Under the pieces are notes generated by a model. It was given only the letters and a program-made list of their open reading frames with translations. It did not search any database and was not told the origin of the DNA. 64,000 nt of DNA, from the NCBI GenBank assembly GCA_946406115.1, contig OX291544.1, positions 22,275,521-22,339,520 on the forward strand. Direction: 5' to 3'. The DNA comes from Apoda limacodes. Lineage: Eukaryota; Arthropoda; Insecta; Lepidoptera; Limacodidae. The translations under genes and the position numbers were made by a program. Position 1 is the first letter of the stretch, and every line of letters starts with the position of its first letter. Positions 48,378 through 60,956 of this stretch are shown here, piece by piece.

Positions 48378-48697
48378 CTCGCAGCGTGCTTCATACAAAC
48401 TTATTTCTCATTTGTTGTTGACATTTACAGATCAACATTGTAAAATTTTGTAGACATGATTTTAAGCCAAATATGTTTAGGTCTATAATTTTTCAAAATG
48501 CTTTTTTTCCCAAAAAAAAATTTAAGATAATTTGTTTGTATAAATGTATTATTTCTAACCTTTACAATTAAATAAAAAACTGGCACACTGCAGACCTACA
48601 TATTTATTACTAGAATATGTCTTCAAAATTCCGTGGTGTTTAATTATTAAGTGTCAAAATTAAATGAGGAATTCGTTTGTATGAAGCATAGTGCGAA
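48378..48697 (+). mobile_element. TIR element with CAGCGTGCTTCATACAAA ends, short copy
   Basis: Left TCGCAGCGTGCTTCATACAA, right TTTGTATGAAGCATAGTGCG. Both subterminal regions match the 27941-28778 copy, but about 500 bp of interior are missing, as in an internal-deletion MITE. Confidence 0.65.
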
Positions 48698-49354
48698 TCG
48701 TATACTCTTAAATTCGTTTGTGGATCTCAAAAATTTTTTTTTAGAATTCATTTTAAATAAATCTCATTTCGACTCCTGTACAGTTATTTGAAATTAATGG
48801 TTTAGCTTCTCTGTCGATAGTATTATATGTATTGTGCCTCGTTTATTTAATTAATAATACAAGGTAGAGTTATTTCGCTATCTGTTTTTACAATTGAAGA
48901 TTTAGTAGTTCGAAAAATAGCTAGTTGTAACTCCTACGCCTTTTATTACATTTTTGTGAATAATTTATGGTGCCAATGTTTTAGAATTATTCAGTGTTTG
49001 ATTGTGGGTACAGTGCAACAAACTTGTTTAAACCGATGGACAAATCACAACTACTGTTGCCATATTAAAATTGTGTGAACTTTTACGACAGTAGCGACCG
49101 AACACCAGTTCAGAAAAGTTTGTTGCTTTGTACTTGAGTATCAAGATTACTCACGAGCGCAATATCGTTGGTTAAACAATAAAAGTAGTAAAGCTTTTTG
49201 CTCCGTAATCTGAATTGTAAGGTGACAGATGTTAAATAGGCAAATAAATTAAAAAACACCATGATTTTTTTTAAATGATTACGTTTTTTTTAAGAAAACA
49301 ACTAACACATACATTTATTACATTTTTGTATAAACTTTGCACCTCACCAATTGT

Positions 49355-49590
49355 AGTCGGTGGTGGCCTAGGGGTTTCGATTCCACCTCACAGTCCTGAG
49401 TGTCGGAGGTTATCTAATGAATGTTTCACAATAACGTACATTGATAATTCACACCACTGACTTTTGGTGAAGAAAAACATCGTGAGGAAACCAAAAAAAA
49501 AAGACATACGCCCGCGTGTGAACTACGGCGTAAATCACCACCGAAGGAGACGTATGAGGCTGATAAGGACGTACCTTATCGATAACGAAA
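49355..49590 (+). mobile_element. SINE-like repeat, copy 2
   Basis: GGTGGCCTAGGGGTTTCGAT, then GGTGAAGAAAAACATCGTGA, GAACTACGGCGTAAA and GAGGCTGATAAGGA. Same modules as copies 1 and 3. Confidence 0.55.
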
Positions 49591-50188
49591 GGTTCCATTT
49601 GACATGTTTAATAAGAAGTTATGCCTATAGCCATACCTATATGTATATGATTTTTTTTAAGTTCTCTCCAAAATTTAACTAAACGTAATCAGCTGCATAA
49701 CATAATTAAAAGTTGCGTTTATCGTTTAATAGAAATTCATTATATTATGTTTAGCCATAAGAATAAATAATAATACGCAAACCTATAATATTTATTCTCA
49801 CGATTAAGTATGTACGATTCTGACTAACCATGACCGACTGCATATAAAAAAATCCATTTTAATTTCCTTAGGTGACCTGAGATGTATATCTTTGAAACTA
49901 AAGTTTTCGGTTGAATTACGCAATCTATAAAAAAAAATATTCAGATCTAAATTTATATCATACCCATACATTATTAGCATACTAAAGCCATGCAAAATAA
50001 ATTTGCATCGCAATAGTATTGAAAATATCTTTTGTAATCGATCTATTATAATAAAATTATAATGACTTTTTGAGATTGCATAATATCTCTTTTCATAATA
50101 ATCCAAAATCTTAAATTATAGTCAGTATATACTACCTCATGTTTTATAGCAATTAAAGGACTGATGATGGTAAGTGGTCACCGTAGCC

Positions 50189-51089
50189 TACACGGAGAAA
50201 AAATTTTAGTAGCTACAAGTAAATAATACTAATAACCACTAAAATATTAGTAAATCCGAGGACAAGTAAATTACACTGACGGTTACCAATGAGTTTTACT
50301 TATTGTATTTACTAACAGGAATAAAACTAGTCTTGTTGGAATAACAGTGTTGTTTACTAAAAAACAAGTAAAATTTAATGGAATGCAAATAAAGTATAAG
50401 GACACTTTCAATCAGCGTTTAATTACACCAATACGAGTTGGTCCTGATGAAGCTCTGTGATGCAAGGCGTACAGTTGTTATTAACTGGTCAGTGTACCTA
50501 GTAGATGAAGGAAGGGCTTCGGCACACAGTGCGGTCAAGTCTGTTCAGCTCTGGCTTACTATCCTGAAGTAATCCCCCGCCAGGTGAGGAGTTATACATG
50601 GAGAATACCTTGACTTGCATTTCGGTATGTCGGTATATATGCAAACTATCGAAAACACTTCGATAGCGCGATGTAAGACGCGTGACGTCAACCTTACTTC
50701 GTAGCAGTAAGATATGATGTTTGTTATTAGTAAACTTCACTAATTGTTAGAAAGATGTTTATTAACGTTAATTAGCCTTCATTGTAATGACAAGTAGTGT
50801 TTTATCTGCCCACTTTAATAAAACTTTTGTAATCTTTAGTAAGCTTTTTATGTCGATATTAATAATCCTACTCATAAATACGAGGAAAGTTTTATAGGAT
50901 TTGTAAAATTCTGTAATCCGAAGTACAAATTATTAATAACGGAAATGAATAAAACTATTTTGTTGTTATTATTTTATGGAATTAATAAAATGTACTTAAA
51001 TTTATATTGTTTTGTAATCTCAGAATTTTTTTTTTGAAATTAATAAAATTTTGTATTGTAATTCGAACAATATTTTTTTTCTCCGTGTA
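50189..51089. mobile_element. MITE, 897 bp, CACGGAGAAAAAA ends, TA target duplication
   Basis: Element 50191-51087 begins CACGGAGAAAAAA and ends TTTTTTTCTCCGTG, flanked by TA on both sides. Removing it rejoins CACCGTAGCCTA and TGGATGCTTGC of the CR1 fragment. TA duplication suggests a Tc1/mariner-type origin. No transposase ORF inside. Confidence 0.85.
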
Positions 51090-52361
51090 TGGATGCTTGC
51101 AACACCGGGGGCATCACTCGCGCGTTACCGACCCTTCAAAAATCTAATAACTTCTTTCTTAAAGAACCCCATACCCATACTCCTTAAAAGTAAACCTTGG
51201 CAGAGAGCTCATTCCACAACCCAAGCGTTTGCGGGAGGAAGTTATTAAGAGCGTCCCATTTCAATAGCCTTGAAGGTTTGTGTTTCCCTTTCCCAGCTAA
51301 TCCCCCCTCAACTTTAGTTCTTTCCGAAAAGTTAGCCACCTAGCGGAAGTGCACAGCACTTCAGTGACAATTCCATAGAATATTTAGACTGGGAATCAGT
51401 TTATCACAACTGGTAATATCATATTATAATAAAATAAATAATTTTATTCTTGGGATATTTTTACGTTTAGGACTTATTAGATACAGGATTTTTGGAACAA
51501 AGTACCTTATACTGTTGATTTGAGAATAAGGAATAAACCGAAAAAGCGGCACTTTTTTCGCGAAATAACTACTTCACATGCATGCATATGCGGATTTCTT
51601 TATGTTTTGTCCTTTTTGACGCTTCTTGCACATATGAATATCATAAATGCGAAAGTGTCTCTTTATCAGTGAGTCAAAAATATGCTTTTTTTACAATAAA
51701 TAATAATATTTTACAATTTCTATTCAATAAAAATACTAGATAAAGATACACTTAATGCGGTAAAAAAATAGATCTACATAAAATTATTGCCATTTACGTG
51801 TAATTAAACTTGAAAAAACCTTAAGTTTCTATTTTAATAAAAATGCGTCAAAAATTACAAAAAAAACAGTATACTAGACATAAAAAAATGTTTCTCGCAG
51901 TTGAAAACTTTAGTCGGCACAGCTACAAATTTCAGAAAAAAAGCGATACGTACTCTTAACATAGAGGCCGCAACCGTTCTGCCGCCCGTCGCCAGCCAAG
52001 GCTGCCGCTACCAAAGAATTGTAAAATAATACTATTTTTGTTTTTCCAAAAAATACAAACGTTATTTGAAAAAAACGTTCTACATACTTAATTAAAAAGT
52101 GCACTTCACTTTCACATGTGTCTTTGTTTTAAATCTATATATCATAATCACTCGAAGTTTATAGGATAATTAAAATTAAAATTTTTATTTTAATTAAAAA
52201 ACCAAAATTCTGGTTCTAGAGAAACAAGGAGAATATTTTAAGGAATAATATATATTTTATTCAAAATTATAGGTAATATTTATATTATATTTTATAGCAT
52301 TTCAAAAATACGAAAACAACGTTTATTTTCGGGAAGGCTCACAAAAACTTTACCCCGGCTG

Positions 52362-52669
52362 ACTAGCGCCGCCAATTGATATTTTTATTTTCCTCTTTGT
52401 GCCAAGTAAATTTCAAAAATGTGCTTCTATATAAATATGTTACTAGTTATAAGGTAGTTTTAGAATGTATTGTTATGTTTCTAGGATAAAACTGTGAGTT
52501 GTAGATAGTATATCTGCTAAAAACTACTTTAGTAGCAGTTTTATCCTAGAAACTATACCAAACGTTCGTTAAAATAGCCTATAACTGGTTACACATTTCT
52601 GTAGAAGCAAAATTTCGAAATTCGCTTTGCACAAAGAGGAAAATAAAAATATCAATTGGCGGCGCTAGT
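52362..52669. mobile_element. 308-bp palindromic (hairpin) element
   Basis: The left arm begins ACTAGCGCCGCCAATTGATA and the right arm ends TATCAATTGGCGGCGCTAGT, its exact complement. The match continues inwards through CTCTTTGTGC, TTCTA and the central TTTCTAGGATAAAACTG / CAGTTTTATCCTAGAAA. Almost the entire length is self-complementary. A partial relative lies at 58520-58578. Confidence 0.8.
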
Positions 52670-52904
52670 GGACGTCAGAAACCCACTTAAGGTTCTAAGG
52701 TGTAAGGAATTCCCTGCCGATGGCGAGCGGTGCGATGGTAAAAAGTAGCCGTGGGCATCAATTCCAACAACCTCAGAACACATCCCAATATACAAGCGGC
52801 AGAACACACATATTACAATTAATAATTTGTATGTGAAACTGGTGGGAAATGGTGTGGTGTCAACTGCTAAGCCGAGGGCTACGTTTGATCATCGCAGAGG
52901 GCAT

Positions 52905-52955
52905 AGTTAAAACCCTTCCTGCACGAGTCCTACTCGCACTTGGTCAGTTTTTTTT
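52905..52955 (+). mobile_element. Fragment of the GGGTTCCGTACC repeat, right end
   Basis: AACCCTTCCTGCACGAGTCC, then TACTCGCACTTGGTCAG and a T-run, as at the end of the 331-770 copy. Confidence 0.55.
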
Positions 52956-53119
52956 CTATAATTTAGTATTATTTTAATAAAATGGTCAAAGGCAGAAATC
53001 TGAAACATCTACACTAAATGAAGACTATTCCTTTAAAAACTATCCTCACATATTTTATACCTATCTTTCGTGTCTTGCACGCAAACAAATATTTATGTTT
53101 TTGTTTCTGAAGTAAAAAC

Positions 53120-53415
53120 CAGGGAGCTTATTGGGAACAGTTTTGTGTACACCAGACTTTATGCACGTACTCTCACGGGATGTAAGATCTTCTTGCATAC
53201 ATTTTCTCTCGAATTTCACAATCTGGCATAGTCCAATAAGCTTCCAGGTTGCATGCAGTAGTAACAATCTTCTCGTAGTCACGACTTGTGCAACCTGGGA
53301 GCTTATTGGGAACAGTCTCGAAATACGAGACAAAAATGTGTGCAACCTCTCGAGACCCGTGAAAGTACTTGCATGCATTTACACCCGAATTCATGAGTCT
53401 GGCTTACTCAAGACT
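53120..53415. mobile_element. CTTATTGGGA palindromic family, copies 2 and 2b
   Basis: 53120-53248 runs from AGGGAGCTTATTGGGAACAG to GTCCAATAAGCTTCC. A second, incomplete copy starts at 53294 with CCTGGGAGCTTATTGGGAAC. Both contain the CTTGCATNCATTT and CCCGAATT/CTCGAATT interior. Confidence 0.65.
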
Positions 53416-53619
53416 TACCGCCATAAACTTGGCCAAAACATGGAGAACAAATAGGTAAATATTGTGTTCGCGTATAAAACGCGATTAATAAAAATAAATT
53501 AAAACAAAATAATTCAAAGACTATCGGTCTTTCAATTATGAATTTTATACACGCAGGCCGCTTGATGTCTTTGGTTTTAAAAAAAGTTTAATTTTCATAG
53601 ACTTCGAGTTCTGTAGGTA

Positions 53620-53765
53620 ATCTGTCCTAAAGGCCCTCGAAATTGGCTACACTTTAGAAAGAGACAAAGTGACCACACTTTTGTCAAAGACAAGACACCA
53701 CACTTTCGCTTCTGATAACTTTTTTTTTGTCACAGCTGGCTAGGAAATACGCTATCCAGTTCTCT
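53620..53765. repeat. Unnamed repeat with GGCTAGGAAATACGCT end, copy 2
   Basis: TTGGCTACACTTTAGAAAGA, GTCACAGCTGGCTAGGAAA as in 47755-47985, shorter. Confidence 0.45.
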
Positions 53766-54030
53766 ATGCCTATAGTTGGAATCTAAAGTAACATTTGAAA
53801 ACTAGGTTACGCACCGTGCTACGTTTAAATCTAGGTTACGCACCACGCTACGTTTAAAACAAAAATTACAAAATCTAAGCTCGTAACCGATTTACGATCA
53901 TCTTGCATACATAATTAATTATATATAAAGAAATTCTAACAGCTTTGGAATTTTACATACTTAGGTATAATTTTAAAGTGGAGAATTAGGTACTCTAATG
54001 AATGAACTATTACCAAGGAATGTTATTTAT

Positions 54031-54110
54031 AGGGTTCCGTACCCAAACCGTACTCTATTACTGACTACGCATACACTTTCTGTCTTTCTAACCGATCTTC
54101 AAAGTTAATA
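54031..54110 (+). mobile_element. Fragment of the GGGTTCCGTACC repeat, left end
   Basis: AGGGTTCCGTACCCAAACCG and CTATTACTGACTACGC match the first 50 bp of the 331-770 copy. Confidence 0.6.
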
Positions 54111-55202
54111 ACAAAAAGATTAAAATTTTCGTTGGTTTCATACATCTAATTAATTCGATAAAAACTTTTTTTATACTTCACGGGCGTTTTAATGAAGAAT
54201 ACGCATATTGCGCTTTAAGCGGTTCATGATAATAATACGTCTTGAGTAGCGAAATGTCTGTAATTAAACATATTAGGTGTCAAACAGTTTCTATGATAAA
54301 AACATACAGACGAATCGAGAATCTCCTCCTTTTTATGAAGTCCGTTAAAAATGATGTTTACTTAACGGAATTTACTGAGCTTGCCACCTTTTTTGCTAAT
54401 AAATTGGTGTTTGACGTACATAGTTTATATAAGTTTAGAATTTAAAATAAAAACACGGCATCATGCATGACTCATTCAAATTAAATTATTACGAAACATT
54501 TATATAGTAGTAGTAAAGGAATGCTAAGAGGTATTTTAATTGTTCTAAAACATTTTTCAGACATAATAACAAACTATTGTCTAGTTTTAAAAACCAACTT
54601 TGTTGTATATTTGATTGGATTAGGGCAAAAAATGTTACAAGTTAAAATAAAACAATGTAGATTTCTATATAGTAAAAAATATAAGGCATTGGCTATAAAT
54701 ACGCCGTTTTTTGTGCAAATTTCAAACAATTACCCACAACACAACCCATTATTTACAAGCGGTAGAACATAAACAGATGAGCATAGTCTCTCCTCAGACT
54801 TGTAAGGCTTCGATACGGCTTGTGAGTTTGGGATCGTCGACGATTCTCACAGCCGGTTGGTGAACCGAGTCAAACGGACCAAGCTGGTATCCGGGTGCAC
54901 CCACCCAGAGAGGCAGCAGTACTCCATGTTACTCCGTCTGTCTGTTCGTCTCGTTTAAGCCGCTGTACCGATTAAAATTAAATCAAGCATCGAGATAGTT
55001 TGAGTCCCTGAGAAATACCTACGGTACTTGAGAACATCAATTGCGAGTCGTTTTTTTTTTGATAATTGACGAGTTGCTGTTGAAATCCTATTACCGATAA
55101 CCGAATTATGTGTGAGTAGAACCGCTGGTGCAAGCTAGTAATGTATTGGTTTTATATTGTATAATGATTATTTTACCATTTGCTACTCGAAAAAGTGCAT
55201 TA

Positions 55203-55688
55203 AAGAGGGCGATATAGGCCAGAAAGCTTATTTCTGTAATAATAACGTTATGTATGTAAATGTACTAAAAATCATTACACAATATCATATAAATTACTAT
55301 AAGATATATTTGTTATACACTTTCTTTAATAAATTATTTCATAAAGACGCCTTGAAACCTAATTTTTTTAGTATGGGATTAAACGTTTTTACCGTTTTGT
55401 AGTTTTTGCTACAACTTAAGAGTCAATGCACTAGACAACGAGCTATTCTAATTATTTAATCAATTTTCATTACAATAAAATGCAATACACGCTTTAAAAA
55501 TTTGCCCAAGTGTTGAAACAATGGTTACTTCCAGATTTTTATTAGAAAACCACTCATTTAGGTAATGCACTAGACAAAAGCAAGTTTTATAATATATATT
55601 TTTTCAATCCTTTAGGTGCTATACTTTAGCCAAAAATTTTGCACAAATACGGCGTATTTACGCGGTCTAACCTATACCGCAGTCTTAA
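55203..55688 (-). mobile_element. Interior of the CAGCGTGCTTCATACAAA element, inverted copy
   Basis: The reverse complement aligns with 28088-28580 of the long copy: GACTGCGGTATAGG, AATACGCCGTATTTGTGCAA, GTGCATTACCT, TTCTGGCCTATATCGCCC. Terminal repeats are missing at both ends. Confidence 0.65.
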
Positions 55689-55947
55689 TTCATCGATAAC
55701 AGTGAATAAAACTCACTTTTACTCGTTGAGTGAATGAGATCATTTTAAATTCGGAACAATTGTCAAATTATTATACTTGTAATTGCGGTTGTCTTATATC
55801 ATTGTTCTCTTATCACCCGGTAATAATTACGGAATATATACCAAAATGTGCATAGTGCTTTTTATTTTCTCGCAGTCAATGGTAAAAATTAGAGTATACA
55901 ACACGGGAACATAATTCATCACGGTCCATTGTAACCCTCGCTCCGCC

Positions 55948-56119
55948 CAGGGACCTTATTGGGAAGTTGGGACCTGTCTCGAGCTATTCGAACTCTGGAA
56001 TTCCAGAGAAAAATGAATGTAAGTACATTCACGGGTTTCGAGAGGTAAGTCAGACTTCCATACATTTTTGTCTCGAATTACAGAGTTCGAATAGCTTGAG
56101 ACTGTTTCCAATAAGGTCA
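55948..56119. mobile_element. CTTATTGGGA palindromic family, copy 3
   Basis: Left GGACCTTATTGGGA and right TCCAATAAGGTC are inverted; inner arms CTCGAGCTATTCGAACTCTG and CAGAGTTCGAATAGCTTGAG also pair, giving a nearly complete foldback with an unpaired centre. Confidence 0.7.
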
Positions 56120-56219
56120 GAGGATTCTACTCTATCATCCTTCGATGCTCCCGGAATCAAATTTGTTCCTCAAGTAAAATTCCCTTTTTTTCACTTGTTG
56201 TATAATCTACTATGAGTAT

Positions 56220-59200
56220 ATTTACATGCACATCATGAGTATTACAGAAATTAGCTTTCTTTTTTGTTCGACCTATCAATGAATATTTTGATATCAGATA
56301 TACCGTAAAAATGGATTTCAAAACATTTTCTTAAAAGATTGGCAAGGCCCAATAGGGAATTACGCTAGGGTGCCATTTTTTTAGTTTGTTGGTGTTAGAC
56401 CAATTGACAGAGGTAACATAAACACTTCTCTAAAATTAAAAAATTCTAAAGTACTAGGTTACCGAGAAATAATAACTAATAGTTAATTAAAAATACCCCC
56501 TTTTTAATTCCAAATATTTCCTTAACGTGGCACCTTTTAATGAGGGGAAGGGTTGTGTTCACATGTCCTATGTTGATTAATGTTGCTCTGACCCCGGTCT
56601 AAAAAAATAACAAAATACTTTAGGCCATAAAATGAGGCGACCAAAAGGTTTAGAAGCCGGAATACCAGGAATGGTGGTGGTTTTCAATGGTAAATACCTA
56701 AGCTGACCAACAGAAGACTGATATAGGTCATGAAATTTATAATAAAATCTAGTCTAAAACACTTTTACTTGTCCGACACACTATCGCTGAATATTTATTG
56801 AAGAACATATAGTAAAAACCTACTAAGTACTTACTTTTGTTCCTTTTGAGAGTTCTTACACTATTCCTTTACGTCGCAAAATGGAGTGACTTCGATCAAC
56901 GATTTAAGTCGAAAAATTACAGAAGGTTGATTTTACAAACAATGAGTACCTCCCTAACTAACGAACGCAACATCGTGAAGTTTTAAAAGTGTGTCCATGA
57001 GAGCTTTGAGCATACAGCAAAAAACGTGGAAACGTTTATATGATACTACGTGAGTCTATTATATCAATAAGCTAATTTTTCAAATCATCACCATCGACTG
57101 ATATTTTTTTTTTTAATAATTAATATCGTAAGTACAATTCATAATATCTGTTAAAATCTGGTTGCACATATTTACGTTTAAATGTCAGATTTTTTGGACT
57201 TCTCTCGCGATCTTGTCACGTCGCCGTCGTCTAAGACTGGGCGCAATCCCAAAAAAAAAAAAAGATATATAACCGGATTTAAACAAAAATTTGAAACTTG
57301 CTTGTTCTCCCGGTATTAGCCGCGCAACCTAACTTTACCTGTCGTATCACCCATATTCAGCGTTGCATTGCAAAATTGTATCTCCTTTGTTGTAACGACT
57401 GGCGCACTACCTATTGTCAAAGGGTTGTGGCAATTCACCTTCCAAGACGTGTACACAAAAATTTAATTACAATCGGATGAATGGTTTATACGCGAGTACA
57501 AGTAGCACCTGACCAGTTTTTTCTTTGATACAAACCTTGTCCTGACAATTACGAACACAAAAAATAAAACAGGCAAATCGGTCGATGCTCCGTCATACAT
57601 GAGACAATTGATTTTTATTTAGATTTTTAGCTTGATTCTACAAGAAAAAATATAGTGGATTAACTCCGTGTGTAGTAGTGTAGTGCGTAAACGTCAACTT
57701 TATAACCGTCTAACTAAACCAGTACTAAACAATAAACCACCCAATTCGCAATTAGATTTATGAAGAGATTTTTCATTTTATTTTGGGACCTAAACGTAAG
57801 TAGACACCTACTTACCACCACTACCAGGTATAAAAAAAATTGAGAATATCACTATTAATGAAGTATCAACATTTCATTTTTTTTATTTACACAAATGTTT
57901 TTTATTTGAAAAGCAAGTTTTCCAATCATTAGTAGCATATCGGAAAAAAGAAATTGCTCGAAAACTTAGTACATAAATGATGATGAAAAAAGCGCTTTAG
58001 TTTTTGCCGTTTTTAATGAAGACTTAAAGGGTTCTTTCGTTCTGGTTTAGAAAAGGTTGATATTTTCTAAGCTTTTGATTACGCTAATTTTGCCACGGAC
58101 ATCATTCGTTCGGGTAGCTTTACTAACAAAAATAATGGTTTTGCGAAATAAACGGTTGACCAATCGCTCTAAATAATTTGTTCTATGATTTTATAATACT
58201 AAATATACAGACAAAAAATACAACAATCAATTACACACTACTATTAATTACTACATACTACAATGACCAGTAAATATGTTCTTGGCAATTCGACAGATAT
58301 ACACCAAAACCCCACTTCTTGATGAAAGTTTTATTTTCGCGTCGCTAAAAGTGACAAAAATACCAATAATACATAATCTTAAGGGCCCTCTTACAGTCCA
58401 CAGGCTAAAAGTGGCCGTTTTTAACAGAAATGCCAACTACAACTCACAGATATTCTTTAGAAACTACATAAAACCTTCTAAAAATAACTAATGACTAGCT
58501 TTATATTTGCGACATTTGGATTTAAGAAATTCGTTTTCTGCGAAGAGAAAATTGAGGATATCTAACGGCGGCGCTAGTTAGCTGCTATATGCCCCTTAAA
58601 CCAGCGTTTAATATTTTGTTACGGTATGATACTAAAATTGTGATATGACATGACAGCAGACCAAATTAACGAAAATAATTATTATTTATTTGAAAACAAT
58701 CATAATTTTAGAGATAATAAGATGATAAGGTAAAGAGGTTAGTTAAAAAAAGACAAGAATTGAAATTGTCTACTATTTTTTACTTTATTATTATGCCGAA
58801 ATTGAGATATTAGGCAAATAAATCGAGACGTGTCCCTAGATCCCTAGATATTGCACAAACCGGTGCACCTGGCAACACTACCTATACGTGACAATGACTT
58901 CCATTTCTTCAGTACAACTCTGCAAATAACATGACAGAAACTATACAGATGTTGGAATAGAGTTTTAAAGATTCAAATATTTTATATAGGATATCCTTTT
59001 GAAGTAAATATAAATAAATAGTGTGTAACAATCAAAACCAATTACGAATAGATTTTTCTTTTTATTTTAATTTCTATCTCAACTCTGGTTTTAGATACGT
59101 ACAATATTCCTAGAAAACTGTTTTAATTTATTTAATATTAGGCCACTGCAAACAATTAAAACAATTATAAAACCGATTTAAATTGTAACTTTGATCTGAT

Positions 59201-60270
59201 AAGCCTGTACAATAGCGGCGTACGTAACATGTATTAACATATTTATTAAGACAATTAATATAACATTTAAAATATTATATAATATTACAATCAATAAAAA
59301 TCTTTTTCAAGTGGCCAGAGAAGTTGATATAATGAAATAAAGTATTTTTTTTTTTTTCGTTGTATAAAATAATCTAAATCCGAAATACGTAGTATGAAAA
59401 ACCAGTCAAAAGTTTTGTTTCCAACTGAACCAGTTTAGTTATTCATCTCATCAGTCATTTTAAGTTAAAATGTCAAAGATGTCTACAGATGGGTCTAGGT
59501 ACTGGTCATTTTTGAGTCATTGACCTCTGAAATGACCTACTATGTAGTGATTCATAACCTGCCCACGAATAAAATTTTGTCATTTACGGTGCACTTAGCC
59601 GCTGTAACTGCCTTATTCTAAGCAACATTTGTGAGCAGCAATAAACATATTTAACTTAAATACAAAGTGTTGTGTCTTTGATGTTGCTACTTAAAATGAA
59701 TATATACAAAAAAATGCCGCGGATTTGACTTCAGGTCATATTAAGAAACCATTTTGTCAGTGACGAATGGTTAGATTATTTTGTAAATTTTAGTTTTTTG
59801 CAGTTTGCAATCAAAAAGAAGACTAACGAATACATATATATTTCACTTGCTAGACTCATAACCTATTAATTACATACTGAGTATAATGTACCTACTAACA
59901 TAGGTAGACTAGTTTTTGGTGTATCCTGTCCGTGTATTCTGTCACTCATCCACCACCACCGTTTCAAATCTCAAAGTTTTTAGGTTACCTTTAAATGAGT
60001 TTATTAAGAAGATATTCAAGGTGGCAAACACTTATACGTAACTTAAAAGCTTTATTCGCCATATTTAGATATTTTGGTCTGTTTGGTGTAAGACGAATTT
60101 CACTAATTTTTGGTGTCCACAGATGTCTATATTTGAATTAGTTCCGTAAATGTCTTATTTGGTTTTATTGTCATGTGAATCCATTTCATAATGATGTTAC
60201 CGGTTACATCGTGTTTCTTTTTTTTACCCGATTGCAAAAAGGTTATTGACATATAATTTTTTTTTCATCC
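56220..60270. other. Intergenic, almost nothing recognised
   Basis: AT-rich, with short chance ORFs (57298-57480 and 58276-58491 are the clearest) that resemble nothing I know. 58520-58578 is a partial relative of the hairpin element at 52362. Confidence 0.4.
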
Positions 60271-60277
60271 AAACTAG

Positions 60278-60385
60278 GAAACTACGGTGATTATGCAAGT
60301 AACAAATAATGCAACTCAATACGTTTTTGATAAAAATGGTCAACAAAAATGGGCTGAAGTAAACATGTTTATTTTGTTAGAAGTG
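60278..60385 (+). CDS. Candidate isolated exon, unknown product
   Basis: A T-rich tract and ACTAG precede, and GTG|GTAAGT follows, a 108-nt segment open in frame: ETTVIMQVTNNATQYVFDKN followed by GQQKWAEVNMFILLEV. Phase 0-0. I do not recognise the protein and see no partner exon nearby. It could be a host exon, a relic, or chance. Confidence 0.3.
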
Positions 60386-60545
60386 GTAAGTAGAACATTT
60401 CCCTAAATGATTTCCTACATGAAATATTTCTCGGCAAATATAGATTAATTGTGATTTATTGATACTTTCTAAAGGGATATAGTTCTACATTCGCAAATCT
60501 TTATTAGTAACAAATAGACATAGGTATTGATAAAATAATATTTAG

Positions 60546-60743
60546 TTCGAGACCTTTGGTCCGTGGGGTCCTAGCGCTATAAGGCTTTTTAAGGAAATAG
60601 CAAAAAGGTTAGTCGACATCACAGGAGACCGAAGAGCTGGAAGCTACCTCGGACAAAGAATTAGTCTTGCTATTCAAAGGGGGAACGCTGCCAGTATCTT
60701 CGGAACTTTGCCTAAAGGGACTCCTTTTAATAATATATTTTAG
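60546..60743 (+). pseudogene. Non-LTR retrotransposon ORF2 C-terminus
   Basis: 65 open codons and a stop: FETFGPWGPSAIRLFKEIAK, RLVDITGDRRAGSYLGQRIS, LAIQRGNAASIFGTLP. This C-terminal signature (PWGPSA, TGDxRAGS, QRIS, IQRGNAAS) is known from reverse-transcriptase proteins that recur in moth genomes. Upstream parts are absent, followed by a TA/T-rich tail. Confidence 0.65.
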
Positions 60744-60956
60744 TTATTATATTATATTTTTTAAGGTTTTTTTTTTATTTTAGATTCATCATTTTTTTTT
60801 GTGTTATAATTAGTAAAAAACGAAATAAGTAGATAGTAGACTCTATTATATTTAGTAGCTACTATACTACTATACTAAATATAACCTTCAGTTCAGTTTC
60901 AAACTCATATGTTTGTAATCGTTATTTGCTATATTTTTTTCATTATATATGAAGAT

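Larger units (their letters stand above)
50160..54930 (-). mobile_element. CR1-like 3' fragment scattered by later insertions
   Basis: Four pieces match consecutive parts of the 39893-40677 copy in the same orientation and order: 50160-50190, 51088-51243, 52691-52810 and 54740-54930. They are separated by a TA-flanked MITE (50191-51087), by 1.4 kb containing a palindrome, and by 1.9 kb of mixed repeats. Pieces 3 and 4 overlap by about 33 bp of CR1 sequence, so the last break may instead be a separate copy. Confidence 0.65.

Noticed and set aside
57298..57480. 60-codon ORF with several Cys
   Set aside because: No homology recognised, no splice context and no conserved motif.
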